DNA of 64,000 nt from positions 45,051,366-45,115,365 of the forward strand of contig NC_088777.1 in the NCBI RefSeq assembly GCF_954871325.1, read 5' to 3'. The notes below the pieces were generated by a model. The model ran no database searches, was not told where the DNA came from, and saw only the letters and a program-made list of their open reading frames with translations. Position numbers and translations under genes: made by a program. This document shows, piece by piece, positions 12,785 to 25,558 of the stretch. The first letter of the stretch is position 1; each line of letters starts with the position of its first letter. This DNA is from Gordionus sp. m RMFG-2023. Its lineage: Eukaryota; Nematomorpha; Gordioida; Chordodea; Parachordodidae.

Positions 12785-14160
12785 CAGCGGCCGAATGGCT
12801 ATAAGACGAAGTGAGAATTTTGCTCAAGAGGCCGTTAGGAAATGTCTATTTTTGAGGAATAAATGAAAAAAATGAAAAAAAGAGGCCGATCAGGGAAAAA
12901 TAAATTTTTGGTGTATTCCATATCATAAACCAAGGTTTCAACCCCACCCCATTTTTTTAAATGTTGCATACTGATAGTTTATACTATAACTAAGAAAAAA
13001 AATGAAAGTTTACCTCTCAAAAACTGCTTACTCGCTAAGATATGGGAGTTTTAAGCGGGGAAAATTGTACATTTTTGACAAAATGCATCTCATTCTTTTT
13101 CAAATATCTCGAGAAATAATAGGTTAGAACAATATTTAAATTTTATTATATAGTTTAATAATATTGATTAATATAAGATAGGATGTATAAAACCGAAAAA
13201 GGCCATAGAAAAAAAGGTATTTTTTCAAATTTTTTTCTGTAGATAGATATCCTCTTATATATTTTACAAATTCCTAGACTGGGCCAAACATGTTTTTAGG
13301 AGTTATGACCCTTTATATGGCTAAAATTGATGTAATTTAACATAAATATCATCCTATTAAGATTTACTCAATATGTAATAATTTTTATTTATTAAATTAT
13401 AGGTCCTTACTTTATTATTTTTAAAAAAAAATTGAGAGGTGGGTAGGATTATATGTTTATTTAACATTATGGTTAAATTTTCACTCGAAATTATGCTGCA
13501 AAATAATTCTAAACATATTTATAACTTTATTTAACTCAATAATTGCTAAAATTATATTAATTAATCCAAATGACCAATCTAGGCACACTTAACGAATTGA
13601 GTTTCTGTAGAGAAGGAATCTAAAGGCTAACACTTCATCGACAAGGATATGTCACTGTTGTGAATATTGCTGTTTTAGAAATATTAAAGGTTTAGTTATA
13701 ATGAATTAAATATTTAAATGTCACAAATTCATATATGACAATTTTTACATTTATTTAAAACTATATTTTGAATTTATTTATTGTAAATATTTAATATTTG
13801 TATATTTATTCTAAATAAATTGCTCTTATTTAGTGTCTAACTATTGAGATATTATATTTTATTTATTATATGCGCAATTACGATAAGTATGTTTTTATAA
13901 AATTCTTAAAATAAAATATTTTTCATATGAACCTTTTTCTTAATAAAAATGAATATTATTATTGTGTTTAACCGATAGTTTTACACATGTTTATAATATG
14001 AACAAGGCATTAGAGAGGTCCGGGGGAAGGCCGGGTGAAAGCGGCCGAAAGCCTGCTAATTGGGATATGGAATCAAAGTTCTCATAAAATTGAAGCGCTT
14101 CAAATTATAGGGCAAAGACAAAGAAATTCTAAAAAGAATGTTTCTTTTCTTTAAGCTAAG
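12785..14160. mobile_element. Old hAT-like relic; uninterrupted copy of the 29.4-35.3 kb repeat
   Basis: The block 12785-12870 begins CAGCGGCCGAATGGC and continues with a CAAGAGGCCGTTAGGAAAT stretch, resembling the left end of the hAT element at 48635. The block 13985-14110 with GCGGCCGAAAGCC resembles the right subterminal region of that element. From about 13550 to 14160 it is collinear with 29430-29610, 31291-31400 and 34981-35275, that is, with the 29-35 kb repeat minus its two insertions. It therefore supplies empty sites at about 13723-13745 and 13865-13885. No transposase recognised. Confidence 0.5.
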
Positions 14161-14538
14161 TTCAAAATCTTTTTTAAAACATTCGATTTGTTATAAAACT
14201 TTCAGAAGTTTTAAAAAGCTTATATTTTTTTTCTATAAAGCTTCAAATTTGCAAATCGTTTTGATATTTAAGCTATAACTTAAGAAATGATGAGTTTATT
14301 TAAGTTCTTATAATTTATTTTATAAAAAATTAATGAATTCAAAATAAAATTTTAATTACTATTATTTAGAAGAGATATTTAAAATATTTATGCACCAAGA
14401 AAATTATAAATTTACTTATTATTTGAAATTGTTGACCTATTTTTTATAATATGATTTAAAAAGAAATTATAGTAGATATGTATACCATAATAAACAATAA
14501 CTTGCGAAAATTTTATATAATTTTTGGGGTTTGACTAA

Positions 14539-14618
14539 GCTGCAAATGCCTAGGTAGATTGCAAATGCCTAGGTAGACTCCAAATGCCAAGGTAAACTGC
14601 AAATGCTTAGGTAAAAAT
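14539..14618 (+). repeat. 20-bp minisatellite, four units
   Basis: Four degenerate units of about 20 bp, each built on GCAAATGCCTAGGTAGA or a close variant, without coding sequence around them. Confidence 0.9.
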
Positions 14619-17454
14619 TTTTGATATATATTCTATTAATTGAAGTGAGTTTCATTTTCTTATGTTATAAATAAATTATAAAAATTAAATTATTAGATAT
14701 ACATATAATCAATAATAAATGAGTGTAAATTAATAGTTATATTTCCTTTTATCTCATAATAAATAGTTTAAATCCTTTAACATAATTAAATTAAAAATAA
14801 TTATAATTACATTTTAAATTTCATTAATATTAAATCCGCAAGTTGGCAGGGAAAATTTGGGATTTCTATTATTATACTCTCACATCAATTTAATTATTAA
14901 GTAAAATAATGTGAGCAAAAAGGGAAAAGATGTATTAACCAAAAAAATAAAATGTCCAAATGGGAAATACAATTCTTTATAATATAATTTTCACTCTATT
15001 ATGACAGTTCTTCGTCAAAATTAACACCTAATTGTTAAAACAAAGATATGATTTAAAAAAATAATTAATGCTTCAAAGAAAAAGGAAAATGACAATATTA
15101 CAATACCATCCCCTATGATCAGTATTATCTATATCGCATCACAATATCTGGATAAAATAAATAATTGTGGAAAGATATCATTTTTTTTAAAGTGGGAGTT
15201 AGTTTAATATGAGATGGCTATTCATTGTTGCTCTATCAATTAAATCAAACTGATAACTCAGGATTGGAAAGCAGCCACGCCGCCATATATAATTGGAATC
15301 GATGACATAAAACTTAGAAAAAATAAATTTACCTAATTCCCTAATTATTCTAGCTGTGTATATTTAAAAAAAAAATAAAGTATAAGCGTATTAATAATAT
15401 TCCTCCCTAATATAATCCTAATAAATGCTCAGATTTCCTTTTGATCCAATATTCGTTTCCTCCATTCTTTTTGCCAGTTTCGATTATTTTCAGCGTTTTT
15501 ATATGGGAGGGGATTGAAATAACGTTTAAGATGTTAGCTTTTTGAATGTTTTCGAGACAAAAAAAATGTTATATTTCGAACTGAAAACGTTTAAAAAAAA
15601 GTATTTTTTGATAGGAAATCATTCTCAATTTAGTTTTAGAAAAAAACTTTAAAAAATTTAATAGAATATAAATATAATTCTAAAAATTCCATTTTTTTTT
15701 GAAATTGTATTCAGTATAAAATCATAATCAAATAAAATTTAATTAAAAATTTAATTTAAAAATTGATAATATAAAATTAAATCAAAACCGCAAATTATAT
15801 CAAAGAATAAAAAAAGAATTAAAAAGATCTTAAAATTTCCATTTTTTTAATATATTTTATAATATTTTTCTCGTAAAGAAAGCAATAAATCAGTCAAATT
15901 TCTCATTAATTATTTTCTTTGTTTTTTTTTCAATATTATTTTTTAGCTTTATGCAGCCTATCGACTTATATATAGCCCTACTCAATAAATATAATAAAAA
16001 ATTTGTGCACATCAAAATAAATCTCAAAAAAATATAATTAAAAAAATCATCTTATAAAATATATTTAAAAAATTATATATGATATCTAAAAAAATGTTAT
16101 AAATTAATCAAGTAAAATATTAATTTAAATATATTAATTTTAAAAAAATTTTTTAGTTCATATTCTGTTTTAATTATTAATAAAAAATAAATAAAAAAAC
16201 AAAAGTTAATAAATAATAATACGCTTAATTAATCTATTCAAATATTCCATTTCAACTTAAAAGATGAATAAATGGATTTTTTCTAAAAAAAAAATGAAGA
16301 ATTGCTATAGTGAGCATATTGTATATATTTTTCAGAAAGAGGGGGCAGGGGAGAAAAGACCTACAAAATCGTGTTTTTTCCGCCTAAGCCCGCATGTGGC
16401 CCTGTAGTAAATATTTTAAATCTAAACTCAGCTCGGTGAGGTCTAAATTTCTATTATAAAAATATATTAACTTTAATATAGTATAATAGAAATTGATTAA
16501 AGAGGGTGATTTTGTATTATATATAAGTAAGAAGTAGTTCAAGTGGAGAAAAGAAGTGAGGGTGATATTGTATTATGTATAAAGAAGTAGTAAGTCGAAA
16601 GAAAGGCTTGGTCCATGTTTTAATGATGATGCTACCTCCTGCCAGATCGGCCCTGCAGGCACGTAATCACATACATCATAGTTTTTAAAATATAACATTA
16701 ATAAATTTTGAGCAAAAATAAAATAAAATGTTCGGATCGAATTATAAACTGCAATATTTTTTTTAGTGTGTATGCCTCAAAATATAAATATCGTAAAAAG
16801 AGTATTTATATATATGAAAATTAAATTATTCACATAAAAGTTAATAAAAAATCATTTTTTAGACAATGCTTTCTCAACTAATTCAACCAGAAATGTTATA
16901 GTAATTTATGAATTTTATACATTAGATATCTAACAATTTCACATTTGTATATTATAAAAAATAATTTAAATTCTTTAAGACTGATATCATTTAAATGTGT
17001 TCTATTTCTATGATATGTATACAGTACTATATATTTGTGGAAAATTACTTATATTCTCGTCTGCAACTGCCAATATATATATATATATATAATATAGTTA
17101 AAGAAATAAATGATGAAGAATTATGAAAGCTTTTTATGTTACATCTAGATCGCATAATCAACATATCGCCTTGTTCAAATTTTATAATATCTTATGGAGT
17201 TGTCTGAAATATATGAGAGTTTTCTACACATGCAGGAGAACATATCCTGATAGATTAGAATATTAAAATTAAAAAACGCACTAAAACAAAATGTTTTAGA
17301 TTAGGTAAATAGCACAATCATTTGAGTAAAATGTTTTTTACTTTTTAAATATGATTTTACCAAAATGTATTCCAATGTATGCAGAAATACCTATCCAATT
17401 TATTTCGGATAAATTTATCTATCATATTAATTTTATTTATACTGAGAAACCAGT
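14619..17454. other. AT-rich stretch without a recognisable gene
   Basis: No gene recognised. It contains R3 copy 2 (15300-15500) and a GC-richer patch at 16370-16680. A TA dinucleotide run lies near 17070-17090. Confidence 0.5.
15300..15500. repeat. Dispersed repeat R3, copy 2
   Basis: Collinear with 7600-7760: ATAAATTTACCTAATTCC, TATATTTAAAAAAAAAATAA, TATAAGCGTATTAATAATAT, then CCTCCATTCTTTTTGCCA. Class unknown. Confidence 0.6.
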
Positions 17455-17696
17455 AAATTAGTTAGCATGCCTAAACATTGTTATTTAGAATCAAATAAAA
17501 TTATTTGGGGTAGGGGTATTAAAGTAGATCAAAAGACACATAACACAAGTTCATAAAGAAAATCATTTTAAATAAAATCGAAAATTGAAATATAAAATTA
17601 AAATTAAGATATATTATTTAAAAAAATCAGGCAAATTTGTTTTAGAAAATAATAAAATCGGAAATGGGGATATATACAAAAGTATATACTAAAAGG

Positions 17697-19269
17697 CAGT
17701 GTTGTTAAAATAGCTCGCTACTTTTTTCAGTAGCGGTAGCTTTAGCGAGCTACTTTTTTTAGAAAATAGCGATAGCGGTAGCTCGCTACTAATTTAGAAA
17801 GTAGTTCAATTTTACATAATAAATACATTTAAAAATTATTAAAATATATTTAATCCTTATTTGATTTAATTTTGAAATTTAAGTTTATATTTAAAAATAT
17901 ACATTATAAATCTAAGTTAGCATTATAAATCTCGTTATTAAAAATGTGTGAGATTGTTGAAGATAGAGAAATTTCTTTGGAAAATGAGAAAAATATAGAT
18001 TATCCATTCCTAAAATTCAAATAATACTTGAATCTTGAAGAAAATATTACTACTGGATATCGGTTTCGATGCAAGATGTGTAAAATTTTATCCTCAAATC
18101 ATAAGCAGCTTTAATTTAAAAAACATTTAAAGGTAATATATTAAACAAATTTAATATCAATATGTAGGCTAATCCTTAATTTTTAAAATAAATTTAAATC
18201 AAAGACCAATCATTTTTTTTATATATTCATAAATTTTATCTAAATTATTTAAAACATTTTAAAATAGTTATTTCAATCATTTTTATGTACTTATCTCCTA
18301 CTTAATTTTTATTCTAAGTATTACTGTTATAATTTTAGACTGTTCACACCTCAAATTATAAAGAGATTGAAAAATATCTCAAAAGTTTTGGGGTTATGGA
18401 AGAAGATACACCCACTTCCAAATCAAATATAATTCAAACAAAATTAAGCAATTTGAATTCGTCAACACAAGGTGTATCTCAAAAATTGGCTGACAAAGTT
18501 ATAATGAAATTTATAATAGATACTGCAACCATTATCCTTGGTGGAGAATGGTTCTTTTTTTAAAGATGATAAACACTTTTTCTCTTACCAAGATATTTTG
18601 CCGGCAGACATTGATGGCAAGAATTTTGGATAGATTTAAAGAAATGAAAGAATCTTTAATATTAAATCTATCAGATGCCTCCTACATCTGTACAACAGCA
18701 GATTGCTGGACGCACAATATAGGGTAAAAATGTTTATTTTCTTATGATATTCATATTTTTAGAGTTTATTTAGGAGTGACCGCACATTGGATTGATCCAA
18801 AAAATCTAAAACGAAAATCTATAACATTAGCTCTAAAAAGAATTATTGGCTGTTAGACTTATGACATTCTAGCAAATATTATTTCAGAAATCCATATGTC
18901 TTACACAATTCAGAACAAGGTTTGTAAGATGATTACAGATAATGGGTCTAATTTCCTGAAGGCTTTCAGGTTTTAAATTTATTATAATTTTTTTATAATT
19001 TGATATAAATATATAGAATATTTGGTGAAGATAATAACAATGATTGTAATTGACAGCAAAATGTTATTATTATTAAAGTGCAATAATAAATAAATTATAT
19101 AAATGTCGTAATTTTATACCAATATTTTATTTGTGGAAATAAAGTTACGCAAAAAATATTAAAAAAAAAAATCAAAATAGCGTAAAAAGTATCTAATAGC
19201 GCGCTACTTATTTGAAAACGAGCGGTAGCGATAGCGCGCTACTTTTAAAAGTAGCGTTTAACAACACTG
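17697..19269. mobile_element. hAT DNA transposon with internal deletion
   Basis: Termini are CAGTGTTGTTAAAATAGC on the left and, read inward from the right, CAGTGTTGTTAAACGCTAC. The flanks are CTAAAAGG on the left and CTAAAAAGG on the right, an 8-bp target duplication with one extra A. Subterminal GCTCGCTAC and GTAGCG words repeat in both orientations. At 1573 bp it is far shorter than a typical autonomous hAT. The inside carries only the N-terminal and middle part of a transposase relic. Confidence 0.88.
17941..18990 (+). pseudogene. hAT transposase relic with BED zinc finger (N-terminal and central part)
   Basis: On the plus strand, in shifting frames separated by AT-rich intron-like gaps, one can read a BED-finger-like block (CKMC near 18075, His near 18125), then SDASYICTTADCWTHN near 18670-18715, the hAT element-specific TxDxWT motif. 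Near 18900-18960 CKMITDNGSNFLKAF is the second acidic-core motif (DNxxNxxKA). The C-terminal dimerisation domain is absent, matching the short element. Several stops and frame changes interrupt it. I infer a decayed, internally deleted copy that cannot make transposase. Confidence 0.8.
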
Positions 19270-20035
19270 CTAAAAAGGAGTAGAAAACATCTTAAATAAT
19301 CTCAATTTTAAATTCGCTAAATATTTTTTTAGTTGGTCTGTAAGCTTGATTTATATAAAAAAAATATTGAATATGAAATCTTATTTTATTTTGGTTAATA
19401 TTATAATGATATTCGAGGAAATAAATTTACCCATTTCTTTAGTCGTTGCCTCTGTTAATGTAAATAAAACAAAACAAAGATTAAAAGTTTCTTTCTACTA
19501 AGTAAACTTAAAAATAAAATCAATGTGTATCAATCAACTCTAAAGTGATCAGAAAGAGGCCTAAAGGTATTTTTTTTTTATATTTGAAATGTTTTCTTAT
19601 TGACATTTTCCTTAAAAGGGTGAAAATTATAAAAAAAAATATTATTTATATAGTTTTAAAATATTTTTACAAAAAAATAGTATATATAATTTGCTATACC
19701 TAACATTTCTATTTTTTTTAACATTAAAAATAAAAGAAAAATGTGATGTATTATTAATTCAATGCTTAAAAGTTGTAAATTAGCTAGCTAATATATTAAC
19801 TATTAAGAGATATAGCTTGTTTACAAACGAACTAAATATATAAACTATTGTACAAAAAATTAAGATTTTGGATTATATTTTATTATTATTTTTGAATTCT
19901 GGCAGTAATTATAAGTTAAGATGGATCTAATGGTCCTAGGATAGGTCACGGTGTTGTAAAAAAAATGTTATGAGAAACATTGTGATTTAAATTTTGCTGG
20001 AAATTATAAAGAAGCAATATTAAAAACGATACCAT

Positions 20036-21590
20036 GAATTAGTTAGTTTACCTAAGCATTGTATTTTAGCATCAAATAAAATAATTGGGGGTAAGGGTAA
20101 AACTAGATCAAAAGAAACAAAGGGACAAGTTCATAAAGAAAATCATTTTAAATAAAATCAAAAATTGAAAATATAAAATCAGGTAAAAATTAAGATATAC
20201 CAGTTTATTAAAAAAAATCAGGGCAAATTTTTTTTAGAAAATAATAAAATCAAAAATGGGGAAGAATATAATAAAAGGGAGAAGAAAAAATCATAAATAA
20301 TCCCAATTCTAAATTCGCTAAATAATTTGCATATTGTTTGCAATCTAGTTCAGCCTCTAAATAGTTTGCATTAGTTAGATGATCTGTAAATTAGATTTCT
20401 AATTTTTTGATTTACATAAAAAAAAAGAATTGAATGTAGAGATCAGCTTCGTTATTTAATATTTCAAAGTAGAAATCTTATTTGATTCTGGTTAATATTA
20501 TAACGATATTCGAGGAAATAAATTTACCCATTTCTTTAGTTCTTGACTCTGTTAATATATATAACAAAAAAAGATTAAAAGGTTCGTTTCACTAAGTAAA
20601 CTTAAAAATATAAACAATATGTCTCAACTCTAAAGTGATCGGAATAAATAAAGAGGCCTAAAGGTATTTATTTTTATATTTGAAATGTTTTTTTTTCTTT
20701 TGAACATTTTACCTTAAAAATGTAAATATTATAAAAAAAAAATTATTCATATATTTTTAAAATATTTTTACAAAAAAATAGTAAAATTATAATTTGCTAT
20801 ACCTAACATTTTTTCTATATTTTTTTTAAAATGAAAATTCTATATATTATTTTCATTCAAATTTAGAATAATTAATTACAAATGTTACAGCTAATATACA
20901 AACTTAAAGGTTGTAAATTAGCTAGCTAATATATTAACTAAGCAACTAAATATACAAACAAAAAAAATTCGATTTTGAATTATATTTTATTATTATTTTT
21001 GAATGCTGGCAGTAATTATGAGTCAAGATAAATTTAATGGTCTTGGGATAGCTCAATGTGTTGTAAAAATGAGAAACAAATTTATTATGTAATGTAAATT
21101 TTGCTAGAAAATAATAAAGAAGCTATTATATTTTAAACTGGAAAATATTTAGCGTTTCTTAATTTTTTATCAAAAAGAATATTTATTTAAGTATTGTTTT
21201 TTACCTTTAATTTTTCCTTTTTACTTTCTTTTCTTTTTTATTTTTTTTCTTATTCTAAATATTTGTGCCTACAATGCTTTCTGAATAAAATACAATTTTC
21301 TAAAAAAAAAAGGAAGGGAGACAACTATTATTTATTTCCATTTTTTAAATTTTTTATATCTACTACAAAAAAAATATAAATTGATTAATAATATAATTAA
21401 TCTAAATATAACAATTTGTATATAAATCCTTTTAAAATAATAATTATTAAAAGAATGATTGCACAAAATAATCAAAAAAAATATTAATACCAAGAATGAA
21501 TGACTTATCAATTTAACATAAAAAAGAAAAAGAACTACCTATATAACAGAAGCCATATTTAGAAAAAAATGAACATAATACTAAGAGATA
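20036..21590. repeat. Repeat R4, copy B
   Basis: An uninterrupted copy starting with GTTAGTTTACCTAAGCATTG. It shares with copy A the AATAAATTTACCCATTTCTT block (20517) and the GCTAGCTAATATATTAACTA block (20922). 21140-21590 is AT-rich filler before copy C. A low-complexity frame at 21194-21379 rich in Phe and Lys is not a gene. Confidence 0.75.
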
Positions 21591-22749
21591 CCAGTGAATT
21601 AGTTAGTATACCTAAGCATTGTATTTTAGCATCAAATAAAATGATTGGGGGGGGGGGGGGGTGTATTAAAGTAGACCAATGAAAGAAAAGCTCAAAAATT
21701 GGAAATATAAGATGAGGTAAAAATTAAGATATCAAATTATTAAAAAAAATCCGGATAAATTTGTTTTAGATAATAAAATGGGGAAATATTCAAAAGTATA
21801 TAGTAAAAGAGAAAATTACGAATTATCCCAAAACTTGGGGAAAAAGATCATAAACAAAAAATAGTTCGATTATATATTGGATAGCGAGTTTGTAAATTCA
21901 TTAAATAATTTGTATAAAGTTTGTAATCTAACTAAGACCCTAAATAGTTCATACTAGTTAATTGGTCTGTAGGCTAGCTTTCTAATTTTTTTAATTTATA
22001 TTAAAAATAATCATTGACTGTTACATTTTCAAGAGATCACTTTATAAATTAATTTTCCAAAGTACAAATCTAGTTTGACTTATTATTATTACTATGTTCA
22101 AGGAATTAAATTTACCTATTTCGGTTGCCTTTCCACCTGTTATTATAAATAAAAAATTTTTTTAAAGAATTAGGAATAAATAAAAAGGTATTTTTTTTTA
22201 TTTGAAATGTTCCTTCTTTTATTTTCTTAATAACATTTTGCTTCAAAAATGTGAATATTGTATTATTCATATAGTTTTAAAATACTTTTAAGAAAAAAAA
22301 AGTTAAAATTTAAATTAAATTTTTTTAATATATTAATGGCAGATGCTATTTAACCTGTGCGCCGCCGGCTCACACTGGAGCCGCCTGTATTTTTATTCAC
22401 GCCGGAAAAGCCGCCGATTGAGATCATCGGCGCGAACCGGCTAGCCGCCGATTTTATGGCGGCGGCGCGGCGTGTGTAATTTTTAGAAAGCATATTAATT
22501 ATATTTATATATTAAATTATAATTATTTTAATTTGAATACTAACATTAATAAAATTAAAATATGAATTGTATTCTATTGCTATATATAATAGACTAGCGT
22601 ATATCATTTACATTCATTCATACATCATATTTTATTTCCACAAACAATTCATATTAATTATTTTTATGGATTTGCACGTTTTAAACCACCCTATATACAA
22701 TTATGAAATAACAACTCTCTCTACTAATTATAAATCAAGTTATGTCTGA

Positions 22750-23035
22750 AGGTACAATCTTATTTTGAAGAATGAAAATAAGAAAAGCACAATAATGCCT
22801 GATTATATTTATTGTGAACCTTGCTTAAAATTGGCGAAAAAAGATGAGGAAGATTCGAATAAACATAATTTATTTTCACAGTAATTTATATTTATTTTAT
22901 ACTTATATTTATATATATTTTATATTTTAGTTATGAAATAAAATGTTATATTAAAAATATAAGTATAAGTAATCTATTTCGGCACTTAATTAATTATCAC
23001 AAACTATCAGAAAAAAATGAATAATAATAAATCCA
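22750..23035 (+). pseudogene. BED-type zinc finger exons of the hAT transposase
   Basis: Two short coding blocks separated by an intron-like gap: YCEPCLKLAKKDEE near 22810-22850 supplies the Cys pair, and ISNLFRHLINYHKL near 22960-23010, after a TTTTAG acceptor, supplies the His pair. This is the usual layout of the BED finger that binds transposon ends in hAT transposases. Splicing is inferred only from the frame and the AG. Confidence 0.6.
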
Positions 23036-24019
23036 TTCAAAGTCTAAAAATGTTTTTAAAGCCAACATCAAGATGTAGCAACAATATAAAAATAAAAAAT
23101 GGCTCTTAGGTTAGTAATATTGTTTATTATTATTCATTTGAAATTTTTAATTGGTTTGTTAAATTAATTTTATTAAGCTTTATTTTGAAAGTTCAAAACT
23201 ACTAAATTTTTAGTTTATTTATTGCCAGCTCTATTTTGAGATCGTTTTAATATATAAACTTAATATATAATTTATTAAATTAATTATGTAAAACTTTATT
23301 TTGAAAGTTACTACTAAATCAAATTCATAATTTGTTTCATTCCAACTCTAATTATTATGTTTTTTAAATGTCTTTTTAAAATATTACTTAATATTTATTA
23401 AATTAATTATTAAAAACTTTATTTTAAAAAGTTAAAACTAAATCAAATTTATAATTTGTTTCATTCCAGCTCTAATTGCTTTGATATTTTTAAAATTTTC
23501 ATATTTATCAAATAAAAAGAATAAACCTTCATAAATTGAATAAAAGAATCTACATGATTTTTTAATTAATGGGGATTCAGATATAATTATTGAAATTTTA
23601 TTTTATTTAACGTATATATTTTATTGGAATGATAAAATTTTGTTAACTTTCTCTTTTTATTTTTTTTATTATTATAAAATTAAATTGAATCAAAAGTTTA
23701 TATAAAATGAAAAAGTGATCTTTACAATTTCATAAATGTAATAAATATCATTAGTCATTTACATAAAAATTAATACATCTGTTAAAATAAATCACTTTAT
23801 CAAATAAAATATACATTAAAAAAGTGTACATTACAACAAAAATATCTTTTTAATGTTTAAAATAAATATGAAATGTAATAGGGCGAAATTATATTTTGAT
23901 GTGCTACTTAGATTTAATGCCATTTGATTCTATAAACAATAAAGTATGTCAGATTTTCTAAAGATTTAAAATTTATATAAAATGATTATAAAAAAAAAAT
24001 TGCCTAAAAAATAGAAATA

Positions 24020-25558
24020 TAATAATTGATCTCTCGTCAGAATTTCCAAATAGGACAACCATTAGTCGGGGTCCACTAGACAATTTTATCTATAAAAGGC
24101 CCATGTTTTAAATCTGATTGATTCTGGACCAAAATATTGTTCTATCACTTTTGATTTATGGACCGATCATATCAAGCGTCGAAATTATATCACATTTAGT
24201 CGTCATCATTTAGATAAAAATTTTGATTTAAAATATTTTACCCTAGCAACTAGAAAGTGACTCAAAAGCATACTGAGGAAACAATATTATCTGAAATTGA
24301 TAGTATTGAAGAGGAGTTCCATTTAAAAGCCAAAATAATACAAATGGTAACTGATGCTGGGGCCAATGTCAAAAGAAGCGTTAGATTAGGGGATTATAAG
24401 CATATTTATGCTTAGGGCATGGACTTCATAATTTGGTTACAGCTGATGGCATAAAAAAGGTTACCAAAATTGATATTCTCATTAAAAAATTTAGAGAAAT
24501 TATTTTAACCCTTAGATATCGTAGCTGATTTGGAATGTGAAATTGAGGCTAAACATCGTAAATGTCTGCAGTCAATTTATGAGACAGGTAATATCTTGGA
24601 TATTGATGATTCTGATCCATACCTTGATGACCATTTTGATATGTCTGATGAATTGGATAATATAAATGGCATTGCACCAACCAATCTAATTAATGCAAAA
24701 ACTTTAAAATTAAATTGCCCTACCCGCTGGCATAGCATATTAATTATGCTAGAAAGTGTTCGCAGTGTAAACAAAATTCCTATAAATAATGTTCTAAATA
24801 AAATAGGAAAACAATCTTTAAAACTCTTTAATAATGAATGCGATATGATTGATGAGCTTTACCCAGTATTACATTCCGAGAGTCAGTGGAATTTCTTTCC
24901 TCCCAAAAAGGATCGATAATAAACTTAGGGTTATAATTTCGCAGTGTAATAAAAACTCATATACAAATCAATAGATCCGATTGCTCAGATATTATATGCT
25001 TAAAAGAAAATATGAAAAAAAGCTTGAACATAGGTTTCCCATTACTGAACTTCAAGTTATTTTATATATTATTAATAAAATTATATTTTAAACATTAGAT
25101 ATTAGCAACTCTACTTGATCCCAGATTTAAAAATCTTAGTTGTTTCAGAATATTTAAATTCGAATTCTACGACATCATTGGAATTTTTAATTCGACATCT
25201 AAAACTTTTAGAGCATGATAGAAATGCACAGAGTGAAATTCAAGTTGAGGATAATGGTCAAACATCAAGCTCTTATATAGCTAAATTAGCTCGTAAACAT
25301 TCCCTTCAAAGTAACAATTATAACAATAGTAGTAATCTAGAACAAGAATGTCATATTTTGCTCAGCCAAAATAATATCCCAGGAGAGGATGCATTAATCT
25401 TTTGGAAGAAAAAGCGACTGGAACTTCCGATGCTTGCTAATTTTGTATACCTGCACAGCGAAAGAATATTTTCCATTGCTGGATTAATACTCCATGCTAC
25501 AAGGACTTCTTTATGTCCCATAAATCTTGATAAAATACTGTTTATTCATGACAATTAA
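24020..25558 (+). pseudogene. hAT transposase, catalytic core and C-terminal dimerisation domain (decayed)
   Basis: Readable blocks in order on the plus strand are: MVTDAGANVKRS near 24343 (the acidic core DxxxN motif); a GLHNLVTADGIKKV-like block near 24425; an open frame 24530-24919 with LNCPTRWHSILIMLES, the hAT RW motif; and an open frame 25115-25558 with FWKKKRLELPMLANF followed by HSERIFSIAGLI and RTSLCPINLDKILF, the hAT dimerisation domain. The VPASS stretch normally found between the last two blocks is missing. Frame changes and stops near 24410 and 24920-25110 show that the copy is inactive. Length otherwise fits a full hAT protein. Confidence 0.85.

Larger units (their letters stand above)
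17455..20035. repeat. Repeat R4, copy A, split by a hAT element
   Basis: It begins near 17460 with GTTAGCATGCCTAAACATTG, runs to 17696, is interrupted by the hAT element 17697-19269, and resumes to about 20035. Landmarks shared with the copies at 20036, 21591 and 37376 are the ATCAAATAAAATTATTTGGG start, AAAATCATTTTAAATAAAAT, AAATAAATTTACCCATTTCT, and a late GCTAGCTAATATATTAACTA block. Removing the hAT element leaves a unit of about 1.0 kb. No coding sequence recognised. Confidence 0.75.

Noticed and set aside
12624-12866. Plus-strand frame of 80 codons
   Set aside because: Its second half is the hAT-like end block at 12785-12870, so the frame crosses a transposon border.
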